From assembly GCA_033782935.1 (NCBI GenBank), contig JAWQEG010000365.1, forward strand, positions 1,240,001 through 1,304,000: 64,000 nt of DNA. Reading direction: 5' to 3'. Within the stretch, counting starts at the first letter, position 1. Each line of letters starts with the position of its first letter. Shown here in pieces: positions 1 through 8,125 of the stretch. This DNA comes from Petrolisthes cinctipes (lineage: Eukaryota; Arthropoda; Malacostraca; Decapoda; Porcellanidae). The position numbers and the translations under genes are program-made. The notes below the pieces were generated by a model that worked only from the letters and a program-made list of their open reading frames with translations, did no database searches and was not told the DNA's origin.

Positions 1-50
1 TATATTAGGATCCTTGACATATAATGAGGTCAACACTTGTAGGGGGGGGG

Positions 51-122
51 TGCTGATGGTGTAACGGTTAGCACACTCGCCCTGTACGCGAGAGATCCCG
101 GGTTCAATTCCTGGGTCAGTAG
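51..122 (+). repeat. tRNA-like head of a SINE
   Basis: The segment folds like a tRNA. A seven-pair acceptor stem joins 51-57 to 115-121, GTG/CAC forms a short D stem, CTCGC/GCGAG forms the anticodon stem with a seven-base loop containing TGT, and CCGGG/CCTGG forms the T stem around TTCAATT. Both internal RNA polymerase III boxes are present: box A near 57-67 and box B GGTTCAATTCC at 101-111, which matches the usual consensus. A repeat body follows directly with no CCA or terminator, so a tRNA-derived SINE is more likely than a functional tRNA gene. A real tRNA-Thr(TGT) gene cannot be fully excluded. Confidence 0.7.
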
Positions 123-655
123 AATTGTTGGACAATTTTCCCAGCCCCCTATGTCCCTATCCACCTGGCAGTAAATAGGTACCCGGCTGTAAGAGCAAGG
201 ATAGCATGCTACCTTGTAGGCTGGGGGAAGATGTGTTGATGGCTGGGGGAAGATGTGTTAATGTAAACTACCCAGCACACTTCTCAACTACCCAGCAACA
301 CACTGGTGGGGGAAGATGTGTAGATGTAAACTACCCAGCACACTTTTCAACTACCCACCCTGGCCTGTTCTGTCTGTCTCTCTTACTATTTCTCATTCCT
401 TTTGATTAGCTGATGAGATCGCCCGATTGGGTGGCACAACAAGGGAGACTACAGACAGTGGGGGTGTTGGCCTGGGGGTACATGCACGTGAGCCAGCAGT
501 CCCCTCATCTGCTGCCTTCGAAGAAACAGATCTCACTATCACCCTGACTCCCATTTGGGGGTACAAGCATCTGCACGGCTTCGGTCAACCAGACTCGGGA
601 CTACTCGGCCAGACAGTCTGGCGAACTACAACAACAACAACAACAACAACACTTG
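51..655 (+). mobile_element. tRNA-derived SINE, long body
   Basis: A tRNA-like head is followed by about 530 bases of non-coding body ending in a (CAA)n tract at about 626-650, a common type of SINE tail. The body contains a partial tandem duplication around 238-360 of a unit including GGGGGAAGATGTGT. The 3' limit is set by the CAA tract and is approximate. SINEs of this kind are copied in trans by a LINE. No similarity of the tail to the LINEs in this window was seen. Short ORFs across it look incidental. Confidence 0.55.
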
Positions 656-1381
656 TGGGGAAATTGAAGGTTTATTGAAGCCTTAAAACTATGCTTGGAT
701 ATACTGTATATCACCCCCAAGTAAATTGATTTGAAGATGAAAAATACCACCCTAGACCTGTACGACCCTGTAGGACGAGAAAGAAGATTGAAAGGTGGGA
801 CAACATGCACGAAGGAGATAGAAGACCATTACAGGAGTCATTCCCCTATAAAATTTCCATTCATGTTTAGTGCTGCTAGATATTTACACCACCAACCACA
901 CACGGCGTCCCAAGGTGTTCAATTAACTTCTTTTTTTTTCTTCTTTGGTGAATGATGCTCACCTGCGTACACATCAGTCACACCTTTCTGGCCCGTGTTT
1001 ATATAAGTACGGTGCCCCCTTAAGCAAAAATGTTTTTCGTAAGCGTTGATTTTGTATAGGTCCCATATTTATAAAAGTAATGTTTACTCCTAAGAGATAA
1101 AATATTGACTAACGTTTATTCAATCATGGTTAAGACTCTATAGAATCGGTCACTGCTTTGAAATCATTATATAAACTCGTACTTCAAAAGGAAGAAAATA
1201 TGTGGTCTATACTGCTTTGAAAAGAGTCAGGAACACCTTGGTGGCGAGGTCAGAAATGCAAACATAAGAACAAGTAGGAGCTCTGAGAGGTTTTATGGAG
1301 ACCGTCTCTGTTGTGTCAGCTGTTGCTCTGCTCTACTGTAAAGGGGGGCTATATTCTTTAGGGTACAGTACAGTTTTGGTA

Positions 1382-1457
1382 CAGTCACTCATAAAAATTA
1401 AGATTCCTCTAGGCAAGGCGCATTGTTTTACTAGTGATATGGTTTCCGGCAATAATG
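1382..1457. mobile_element. MITE family 5 fragment, TA-flanked
   Basis: It starts with CAGTCACTCATAAA after a TA and runs to the TA shared with the next MITE. Its reverse complement resembles 2423-2500: both carry a TATCAC block, a GCCTTGCC or CTTGCC block and a TTTATGAGTGACTG end. It is non-coding. Superfamily Tc1/mariner is inferred only from the TA target and CAGT terminus. Confidence 0.45.
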
Positions 1458-1459
1458 TA

Positions 1460-1669
1460 CAGTCACAATCAAATATCCACCGACACTTTCCTTCCATAGC
1501 AGTATATATCTTGGTAATAAAGAGCAACACGTGTATGATTTTGCAGCACCTCATAATAATAACTGAGGGGGTTGAGTTGACGAAAGGTGTTGTATGATAA
1601 TATTTTGATACGATACTGATTTATTTGCACGATGGGAGGTAAGTGTCGGTAGTTATTTGATAATGGCTG
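1460..1669. mobile_element. MITE family 1, copy 1 (TA target, CAG termini)
   Basis: A 210-bp non-coding element is flanked by TA on each side. The ends are imperfect inverted repeats: the left reads CAGTCACAATCAAATATCCA and the right, complemented, starts CAGCCATTATCAAATAACTA. The centre carries blocks (TTGCAGCACCTCATAATAAT and GGTTGAGTTGACG) that recur in the copies at 2002, 3240, 5059 and 52987. The TA duplication and CAG end fit a Tc1/mariner-type non-autonomous element. Confidence 0.75.
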
Positions 1670-1831
1670 TACATGACGCCGTTAATGGTGCTTGAGTGAT
1701 GAACTTGGTCAGCTCGACGCACTTTGAACTACCATAACAGTTGATGAGACAAAGCATGAGATGGAATAGTATTTCAAGCAAACCAGCCTTCCTCCTACCA
1801 CCACCCTTCGCCCCACCTCTGACGCCAGGTA

Positions 1832-1999
1832 CACTCGTGATACGTAATCCCTGACCAGAGACGAACGGCAGGCACCACACATATACCCTGCATTCGAACT
1901 CAGCCTCTATATGTGTACTGGGTGGGGAAATGAGCAATACGAGGCGATTCGAAGCTTTCTGCTCCTCACACTCTGGTAAGAAATTATGTATCACGAGTG
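1832..1999. mobile_element. MITE family 4 (CACTCGTGATAC ends)
   Basis: This 168-bp element sits between two TA dinucleotides. The left end CACTCGTGATACGTAATCCC and the complemented right end CACTCGTGATACATAATTTC form a TIR of about 29 bases with a few mismatches. One similar terminus occurs alone near 25922. It is non-coding; ORFs running through it read the TIR. Confidence 0.65.
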
Positions 2000-2001
2000 T
2001 A

Positions 2002-2210
2002 CAGCCACAATCGAATAACAACCGACACTTTCCTTCCTTCGTGCAAATATATCAGTATCATATAAAATATAATCATACAACACCTTACGTCAACTCAACC
2101 CCATCATTTATTATTATGAGGTGCTGCAAAATCATACATGTGTTGTTCTTTATTACCAAGATATTTACCACGACGGAAGGAAAGTGTTGGTGGATATTTG
2201 ATTGTGGTTG
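2002..2210. mobile_element. MITE family 1, copy 2
   Basis: This is a 209-bp copy in opposite orientation to copy 1, with ends CAGCCACAATCGAATAACAA and, complemented, CAACCACAATCAAATATCCA. It shares its left TA (2000-2001) with the family 4 MITE and its right TA (2211-2212) with the family 2 MITE, so three elements lie head to tail with single TAs between them. Confidence 0.75.
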
Positions 2211-2212
2211 TA

Positions 2213-2420
2213 CACTCGGATACCACAATCCATAGCCCACCTGAGTCGAAGCCCGAGATCTGAAGCAGGGAGTTTCTGGACGACAGCCCACCCAAACCAT
2301 CACAAGGCTACACACACATTTCGAACCAATGGAGGCTTTGGGTGGGCTGTCGTCCAGAAACCACCTGCTTCAGATCATGGGCTTCGACTCAGGTGGACTA
2401 GGGACTGTGGTATCCGAGTG
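2213..2420. mobile_element. MITE family 2, copy 1 (hairpin, about 85-bp arms)
   Basis: This 208-bp element is nearly all inverted repeat. The left arm starts CACTCGGATACCACAATCCA and the complemented right arm CACTCGGATACCACAGTCCC, with matching continuing through CACCTGAGTCGAAGCCC and TTTCTGGACGACAGCCCACC. TA flanks both ends. A second, more diverged copy is at 15835-16034. Non-coding. Confidence 0.75.
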
Positions 2421-2422
2421 TA

Positions 2423-2500
2423 CAGTGTAACCACAACCAATATCACACAATATAAAATGTGTCTTGCCTGGGGGGGGGAGTCTCTATATTTATGAGTGAC
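2423..2500. mobile_element. MITE family 5 fragment, second copy
   Basis: This stretch of 78 bases ends TTTATGAGTGACTG followed by TA and begins after the TA closing the family 2 MITE. It matches the reverse complement of 1382-1457 in block order, so the chain of MITEs may have inserted within one older family 5 copy. It contains a run of nine G. Confidence 0.4.
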
Positions 2501-2510
2501 TGTATATTAG

Positions 2511-2634
2511 AGCGCCATGAAACCTCTGAAGTATGCCAGGAAACCGAACCAGATTAACAAAAATAATGGTGGCCTGTTACATGGAATCGTTTAGAATTAT
2601 TTGGTCAAGATTTACCAACACTGTGTTACCCCCT
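2511..2634. repeat. Dispersed hairpin repeat, copy a
   Basis: This is a member of a non-coding repeat found about a dozen times in the window. Recognisable blocks are AAGTATGCCAGGAAACCGAACCAG, split as AAGTATGCCAGG and AAACCGAACCAG, then a GGCCTGTT block, a TTTGG block and an ending similar to TTACCAACACTGT. Confidence 0.55.
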
Positions 2635-2734
2635 TAACTCTTACACTGCAGCCATCATGAGCAGTTCGTTAGGTACAGTCTCCTCCACTGCCGCATTTAT
2701 CACTCAGCGATGTCAATGTGTGTACCCCACAAGG

Positions 2735-2940
2735 TGTGAACTGCCAGTTTCTGGAGTGATGCCAGCATTTCCTGTTGCGAATGATGGCACTGATCTACAG
2801 TATTTTGAAGCCTATTTTGACGACCAAGTGATGGGCAAGATTATTGAGGAGACCAATCGACACCATGCATATCTTGTAGAGCAGTCAGGCCAGGAAGAAA
2901 TGTCTCTAAACAGCGCCAAAACCCTTGAAGTATTGCCCAC
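2735..2940 (+). pseudogene. piggyBac-type transposase fragment
   Basis: An open frame between the flanking repeat and a GA microsatellite encodes about 45 residues including DLQYFEAYFDD and IIEETNRHHA. These resemble the N-terminal edge of the piggyBac transposase domain (DDE_Tnp_1_7 / PGBD proteins), which has a Y-F-x-x-F-F-x-D core and a v-x-E-T-N-R-Y-A motif. No catalytic aspartates are present and the frame runs into the (GA)n tract, so this is a relic and not a gene. The upstream part (2672-2752) resembles 54583-54665 and is a separate dispersed repeat. The assignment is by motif recall and was not searched. Confidence 0.55.
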
Positions 2941-2962
2941 ATTACCGCAGTCTATACCCTCT

Positions 2963-2967
<5 letters not shown>

Positions 2968-3043
<76 letters not shown>
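2968..3043. repeat. (GA)n microsatellite
   Basis: An uninterrupted GA tract of about 75 bases. On the minus strand it lies just inside the intron after the splice donor of the exon at 3056-3212, as a CT-rich stretch. Confidence 0.95.
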
Positions 3044-3044
<1 letters not shown>

Positions 3045-3055
3045 ATATTACTCAC

Positions 3056-3212
3056 CAAGTGTCGTAGTTTCCAGTAATGGAGTCACAAGGGTGTTGAGCT
3101 TCTGTGGAAAGATAACGTATAAAGTCAGCACTATTGCGCCTGATCGACTCGTGATAACCATGGTGCACAAAAATTAGTGCCCTCAACCAGCCACAATAGG
3201 ACTGAATTATAC
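3056..3212 (-). CDS. Exon 2 of secreted-protein gene (minus strand)
   Basis: Read on the minus strand, an acceptor (ctaactacag) ends at 3213 and a strong donor (GTGAGT) starts at 3055. The 157 bases between are open in the phase required by exon 1: two bases complete a glycine codon, 51 codons follow, and two bases remain. The encoded stretch contains SYCGWLRALIFVHHGYHES and HPCDSITGNYDT, with two cysteines. I do not recognise a domain. The matching phase, consensus splice sites and absence of stops support a real exon. No next exon was found downstream (lower coordinates), where a GA tract and the piggyBac relic lie, so the gene is incomplete here. Confidence 0.55.
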
Positions 3213-3239
3213 CTGTAGTTAGAACGACAAAGTACTGTA

Positions 3240-3357
3240 CAGCCACAGTCAAATAACCACCGACACATCCATCTTGCAAATAAAGGTGTATCATATCAAA
3301 ATATAATCATACACCTTACGTCAACTCAGCCCCCTCATTTATTATTATGAAGTGCTT
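3240..3357. mobile_element. MITE family 1, copy 3 (truncated)
   Basis: It starts CAGCCACAGTCAAATAACCA after TA and continues through the family centre to about ATTATTATGAAGTGCT, then stops; the other TIR is absent. It lies within the intron between the 3606 donor and the 3212 acceptor, about 28 bases from the acceptor. Confidence 0.65.
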
Positions 3358-3414
3358 TTATTTTAGGCCTAGAACGTTCTTCTTTGATCTTCAAGTAATT
3401 ATCAATCCCATGTC

Positions 3415-3472
3415 GTATAATGCCTTTCTGGCCTAGTATGACGGCACCTAAGATCAATCAATCAATCAATCT
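3415..3472 (+). repeat. LINE 3' tail fragment with (ATCA)n
   Basis: A short stretch ending in four ATCA units, preceded by GGCACCTAAG. It resembles the last bases of the repeats at 28395-28597 and 29091-29305 and is a heavily 5'-truncated insertion. Confidence 0.45.
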
Positions 3473-3605
3473 GTTGTATGGTTTCATCTGTCCCCTTTAT
3501 ACTTTAATCCAATTGAAATCTTTTGTGAGATAGCTTCTTTCTGGTTTAGCTTCTTCATCTATCAAATATAATATAATTGAGTGATGGAGTAAAACACGTA
3601 ATTAC

Positions 3606-3718
3606 CTGTGAAGTGTAGAAGCGACCCTATCACCACCACTACTAACAGCGGTATCCACATGTTGCTCGCTACGGAGAGATGCTTTGGTGTGCTCTACTCG
3701 CTGCCGGAACCACACTGA
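3606..3718 (-). CDS. Exon 1 of secreted-protein gene: 5' UTR and signal peptide
   Basis: From an initiator at about 3716 the minus strand gives a 5' UTR of about 55 bases, then ATG at 3660-3658. The 18 codons that follow start MWIPLLVVVVIGSLLHFT, a typical hydrophobic signal peptide. A donor GTAATT begins at 3605 and leaves one base (G), phase 1. Exon 2 at 3212 starts with the two bases that complete this codon. The product is probably secreted or lumenal; its function is unknown. The ATG is the first after the predicted start of transcription. Confidence 0.6.
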
Positions 3719-3752
3719 CTCTCAGGCGGGCCAGACTCCCTCTATATATACA
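3713..3752 (-). promoter_or_regulatory. Core promoter: TATA box plus TCAGT initiator
   Basis: On the minus strand a TATATATA box (3750-3743) is followed about 30 bases downstream by TCAGT (3718-3714), the arthropod initiator sequence. The spacing suits TATA-directed initiation, and the first ATG downstream opens a signal peptide. This combination is the main reason for calling a real gene start here. Confidence 0.6.
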
Positions 3753-4084
3753 CTTGATGGGATAGTATTCATCACATGTCTGGAAGGGTAAACAAACATG
3801 TGTAATAATAATAATAATGATAATAATAATGATAATGATTTAGCTGTCTTTTGTTTCCTTACATTTCCTTCTTTCTTACTGTTCCTCCTCTTCTTTATCA
3901 CGTTCTCACTCCTCCTAAAGAGAGAAGTCTTCTTTCATGCTCATAATCAGTGTGGTGTCTGCATCATACACCTGCACACTCACATAATGATGCAGAAATT
4001 GAGACCTATAGAAATGAATGTAATCAAGACAAGCTAATAAGGGCAACAAGGTAATAAGTGCAAGTTTAATGTTAATTTGAGAAT

Positions 4085-4235
4085 AAAAGAAGACTGCCCT
4101 AGACCAGAAAGACCCTGTAGAACGAGGGGAGGAAAGGATTGGTTTGGGTCCGAAGGGGCGTCCAAACCCTTAAAATACTACCCACATCACCCCAGGTAAT
4201 AACTCCTACACTGTACAATATACACCCTTGTTCCC
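4085..4235 (-). repeat. Partial copy of LINE 3' UTR repeat
   Basis: CGAAGGGGCG, AAACCCTTAAA and CCCACATCAC blocks match the order seen at 29240-29290 (same strand) and, complemented, at 28400-28470. It appears to be a diverged remnant of the same LINE 3' end. A CCCTAGACC...GACCCTGTAG(G/A)ACGAG block at its start also occurs near 750-780. Confidence 0.4.
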
Positions 4236-4628
4236 CGGACCACTCAAATGGTGCTTGATTACTTCTTAATTCTTTCTCCCTTTATAACCTCCATACTTAT
4301 TTTACATCAACCTTTCAGGTGTCACCATAAGGTACGATTTTTACAATTTCGGTAAAAGGTTGATGTGATCATAACCTGTTAACTCTTTACCTGTTCAATG
4401 GGGGTAAAATGTCAATGAATTAGACGTGATTGGTTCCTATAAACTCTCCTCATGGCTTCAAATCTGTGTGGGACACCATCGATATCTATACTTTCGTGCA
4501 ATACTTTTTTCTTATGATTTTTATTATTCTATATTACTAGCCCCATCACTCAGGGTAATGTTGCTGCTAAAGGCCATAAAGATAGGTTACATAAATGGAT
4601 ATTGATGGTTGAGAAATTATGCTGTGTA

Positions 4629-4640
<12 letters not shown>

Positions 4641-4659
<19 letters not shown>

Positions 4660-4666
4660 TTTTTTT
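4641..4666. repeat. Poly(T) tract after (TA)n
   Basis: An uninterrupted T run of about 26 bases following a short TA tract. It may be the complemented tail of a retroposed element on the minus strand. Confidence 0.8.
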
Positions 4667-4726
4667 ACATATGACCCATGGATACATAGGAAAAAAATAC
4701 AGGAATATTATAAAAGAGAACAGCAG

Positions 4727-4802
4727 GGGAAGTGGCTGAGTGGTTAGTGTGCTGGACTTTAACCCATAGGTCGGGAGATTGAATCCTCTCATGCAGGTGA
4801 GG
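4727..4802 (+). repeat. tRNA-like sequence, SINE head or tRNA relic
   Basis: A box A-like TGGCTGAGTGGT (4733-4744) and a degenerate box B (AGATTGAATCC, 4776-4786) are spaced as in a tRNA, with GGACTTTAACCC between them. Stems are only partly complementary. It could be the head of a degraded tRNA-derived SINE; it is not clearly a working tRNA gene. Confidence 0.4.
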
Positions 4803-5058
4803 GGCTGAGAATATTTACTCTTCCATATCAAGTTTCAGGCACTAACTTTATATAAGGCCACCGAACACCCTCGCTGGTACCATAACAGCTGCAGTATATG
4901 AAAATTGCTCTCACTTCCCTCTGTCTGTGGCTGGGTGCCAGTTTGGTAGTCGTGACGTGTGTGTGTGTGTGGGTAGCAGTTGACCTGGGCCACGGTAACG
5001 GGCTTGATGAAACTTATATCTAGTGTCAGAAAAAAAAAAAAAAAAAAAACATATTGTA

Positions 5059-5254
5059 CAGCCACAATCAAATAACTACCAACACTTTCCTTCCATCCTA
5101 GTGAATATCTTGGTAATAGAGAACAACACATGTATAATTTTGCAGCATCTCATAATGATAATTGAGGGGGTTGAGTTATATGATTATATTCTGATATGAT
5201 ACTAATTTATTTGTACAATGGAAGGAAAGTATCGGTGGTTTTTTATTGTGGCTG
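5059..5254. mobile_element. MITE family 1, copy 4
   Basis: This 196-bp copy is flanked by TA. The left end CAGCCACAATCAAATAACTA and the complemented right end CAGCCACAATAAAAAACCAC pair over the TIR, and the centre has the family blocks (GCAGCATCTCATAATGATAA, GGGGGTTGAGTT). It is preceded by a poly(A) run at 5031-5049. Confidence 0.75.
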
Positions 5255-5728
5255 TACAATGGGCGGGAAAAAGCCCGCCGCCTGCACAACATATGTGCCC
5301 AAATACATTCCTACTCTTGCACTCGTATTTTCCATTTTTATGACTACAGGTTTAATTTTTGTGGAAAGTGAACTTCACTCTGACTTTTTTCCTATTTCGT
5401 GCAACAGTCTGTATGTTCATCCGGCCAGTCTTTCACCCCAAAATCCGGGTGGTGGGATAATCTGCCTGCCATGATAAGTCCGGGCGGCGGAATTTCCGAC
5501 AGTAGTCCACAATTGCGGCCAGGAATTCATTACCATCCTCTTCTGGTCAACCCAAGGATGTGGCACAGTTGCATATGTGGATGTACTAGTTTCGACATTT
5601 TCTCTTAGTAACATCTCTTAATCAATAATATTCCGTCTAAATGATTATGATAATTCTTATTTTCTTATGAAAAACTCGACTGTGTTATATATAAACATAA
5701 TTAAATACGTCAATCCTAATCGGCATCT
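5255..5728. other. No gene seen
   Basis: AT-rich DNA with several short ORFs but no recognisable motif, splice pair or repeat match. It ends at the target-site duplication of LINE 1 copy A. Confidence 0.5.
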
Positions 5729-5742
5729 ATTGACAAATACAA
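5729..5742. repeat. Target-site duplication of LINE 1 copy A, 5' side
   Basis: ATTGACAAATACAA is repeated as ATTGACCAAATACAA at 11935-11949, directly after the element's ATCA-type tail. The two differ by one inserted C. Confidence 0.8.
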
Positions 5743-6195
5743 CCCTCCAACGGGAACCGCCTTGACGTGGTGGGGGGGCTTGTGTGTCTCTGAGACCTGG
5801 CAAGCTAGACTAAAGGGGGCTCCAGCCTCTGCTCTGCCCCGATTTCGGGGAGAGAGGGCTTCCCATGCTAGTAAGGTCGCCAGTGAGAGACCAGACTAAA
5901 TGGTGCCCATGCATTAGGCTGCCAGTACGGGCCAACAGTGCTGTCCTCCGGAGGGACTGCCCTCTAGGGGCCGTCCTATGTTGGATGGTTGGGTGTCTGG
6001 GCCGGGAGATGTTGGGGAAGGGGGTCTCAGCACCGTCGTGGGCAAACTTTCGAGCCATTGGGGCTGCTTTTTAAAATGAGTAGCCCCGTGAGGGAAGAGG
6101 TACCCCGCCCGCGGCGACCTGCGCTCGGTCCCCTCATCTGCCCGGTAGGTAGTAGCTCTTGGCTCCTGGGGCCAACAACACTAAACCAATGATAT

Positions 6196-8125
6196 ATGGA
6201 TAAAGAAAAGCCCCAATCTCTTCCTCGAGCGGTGGTCGACCAGGCCCTCGAGACGTCACTCTCTGGTCGTGGTAGTATGCAGAAAGCTGCAAATAAGAGT
6301 AGACCTAGCAGGTCGGGTGTTGTGTCAACGAACCCTGTTAGCGATTTTAACGAATGTACTTACATCCCTTTCCTATGGCGCTATCCACTCCATTTTTAAG
6401 TGTTTTGGAGTAGTTCTTCGTATCCGAATCACATATGACAGTGATTGTAGGTCTAATCGGTGCTATATTACTTTCAATACAAATGCTGCTGCCAAAGCAG
6501 CATTTGAGGCAAAAGATTTTCTGACTGTGGGGGATACTCACTGCAAAGGTCAGATGATGCGGTGCACCAATGTAGTCGACAGTGAAAATGACTACTGCCC
6601 ATTGATGACTCTGTAGAGCATGTCCCAAAGGAACGTCGGGTTCCTACACCCTTTTGGTTTGTAGCTTACTACAGAGAGGGACGTGGTAACCTCATTCATG
6701 ATTCCCGGTATCTGGAGAAAGAAATTGGATTATTACCAATCGGCCACATAAAGAAATATGGTAAAGGCGTTTTAATCAGAGCCAAAGATCTTACACAGGC
6801 CATGATGCTTCTCAATCTCCCCTGTCCTTCTGATGGCATGTTTGAATCTATTAAACCACATCGAACATTTAATTATAGCAAGGGGCGTATATATAATGAG
6901 GACCTATATGAATTCTCAGAAGAGGACATTCTCGCTATGTGCCCAGACAGTGTCCAACGAGTAATAAAGATGAAAGGCAGTAAAAACATGATCATCCTCA
7001 CTTTCTATGGCTCGCATATCCCAGATCGCATTAACATTAACCATACCTCTTTTGAGGTGAAGCCTTTTGTTGAGCGTCCCCTATAGTGTTTTTGTTGTTA
7101 TGAGTTTGGTCATGGGAGGAGGAACTGCAACAACCATTCCTGGTGTGGTAATTGTTCTGCTCTTGACCGACATGACGTCGGTCAGAGAGTTACTGCTTTT
7201 ACTGCAGAGATGCATTCTCGCCAATGTAAGATGTATCACCTTGAGCAGGATATCCTCCACTTGGCTAATACCCAAATAATTGGCATTGGTAGTGTCAGAC
7301 GGCAACTCAACTTCAGGCGACAGAAGGATGGTGGTGTGAAGACATATGCCTCCTCCCTTCGCCCTAAATCGGTTGCAGCACCCTCTCAACCCTCTCTAGA
7401 GGCAGCTGCTTTTTGCTCTAGTGAGAGCGTTTCTAAGGTTACACTGCATAATAGGTTCTCTGTCTTGGAAACTTTATCAGACACTCATTCTGGTGATCCT
7501 TCAACTGATGACAATTCTCAGACTTTAGCTAAAGATGTCCATGTGGTAGAGGTTCACGCTGCCACATGTTCTCCAAAAAGGAAACTTAAGTCACCTAAAC
7601 TGCCACAGAGACGCCTTCGTGGTTCCTCTGAGGCACTTGACTCCATAGATGTTCCTCCTTGTAAGGCAACCATCTCTGTGGACTCTTGATTCAACAGAAG
7701 TTCCGCCTCGAGGGCTTCCTTCGGGATCATCAGAGGGACATGAAGTTAATGTGGATACCTCGGATGTTGTGACTTCAAAAGATTCACTTTCTCTTCCGCT
7801 TGAGCAGCGGAGTGATTCTACCACCTGTATTATGGATGTTGATGTATCTGCCTGTGTCACTGATACCACTGCTGTACAGGACAATACCAATGTAATTGTT
7901 TCAAAGAATATCCCAGCTCATATACCTTCATCTTCTTCTAACATATCAGATGCTTCAGGGACTCGTCTACGGGTCCCAATTACTGCCCCAAGTACTATTC
8001 CTCGGGTTCGCTCTTCTTCTAGTTGCCCAGGATTAAACAAATCTTATCGTTTGAGTAAACCATCAGGTCGAGGTGGTAGTGGGAAGTACCTCCGTGAGGC
8101 TTCCCAAAAATCAGTACTAAAGTAA
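6196..8125 (+). pseudogene. LINE 1 copy A ORF1 (broken)
   Basis: The frame opens at ATG 6196 (MDKEKPQSLPR) and matches copy C ORF1 in order: the RRM-like block with RCYITFNTNAA, an acidic central part and a Ser/Thr-rich C-terminal third ending SQKSVLK at 8125. It is broken by frameshifts near 6350, 6600 and 7190 and by a deletion near 7690. The first zinc knuckle region is disrupted. ORF1 proteins bind the element RNA in the ribonucleoprotein. No function is expected from this copy. Confidence 0.8.

Noticed and set aside
1817..1999. Shared peptide-like stretch V-R-x-Y-V-S-R-V-Y on both strands near 1.8-2.0 kb and at about 25.92 kb, suggesting a duplicated exon
   Set aside because: The shared bases are the CACTCGTGATAC terminal inverted repeat of a TA-flanked MITE, so the apparent protein similarity is a by-product.
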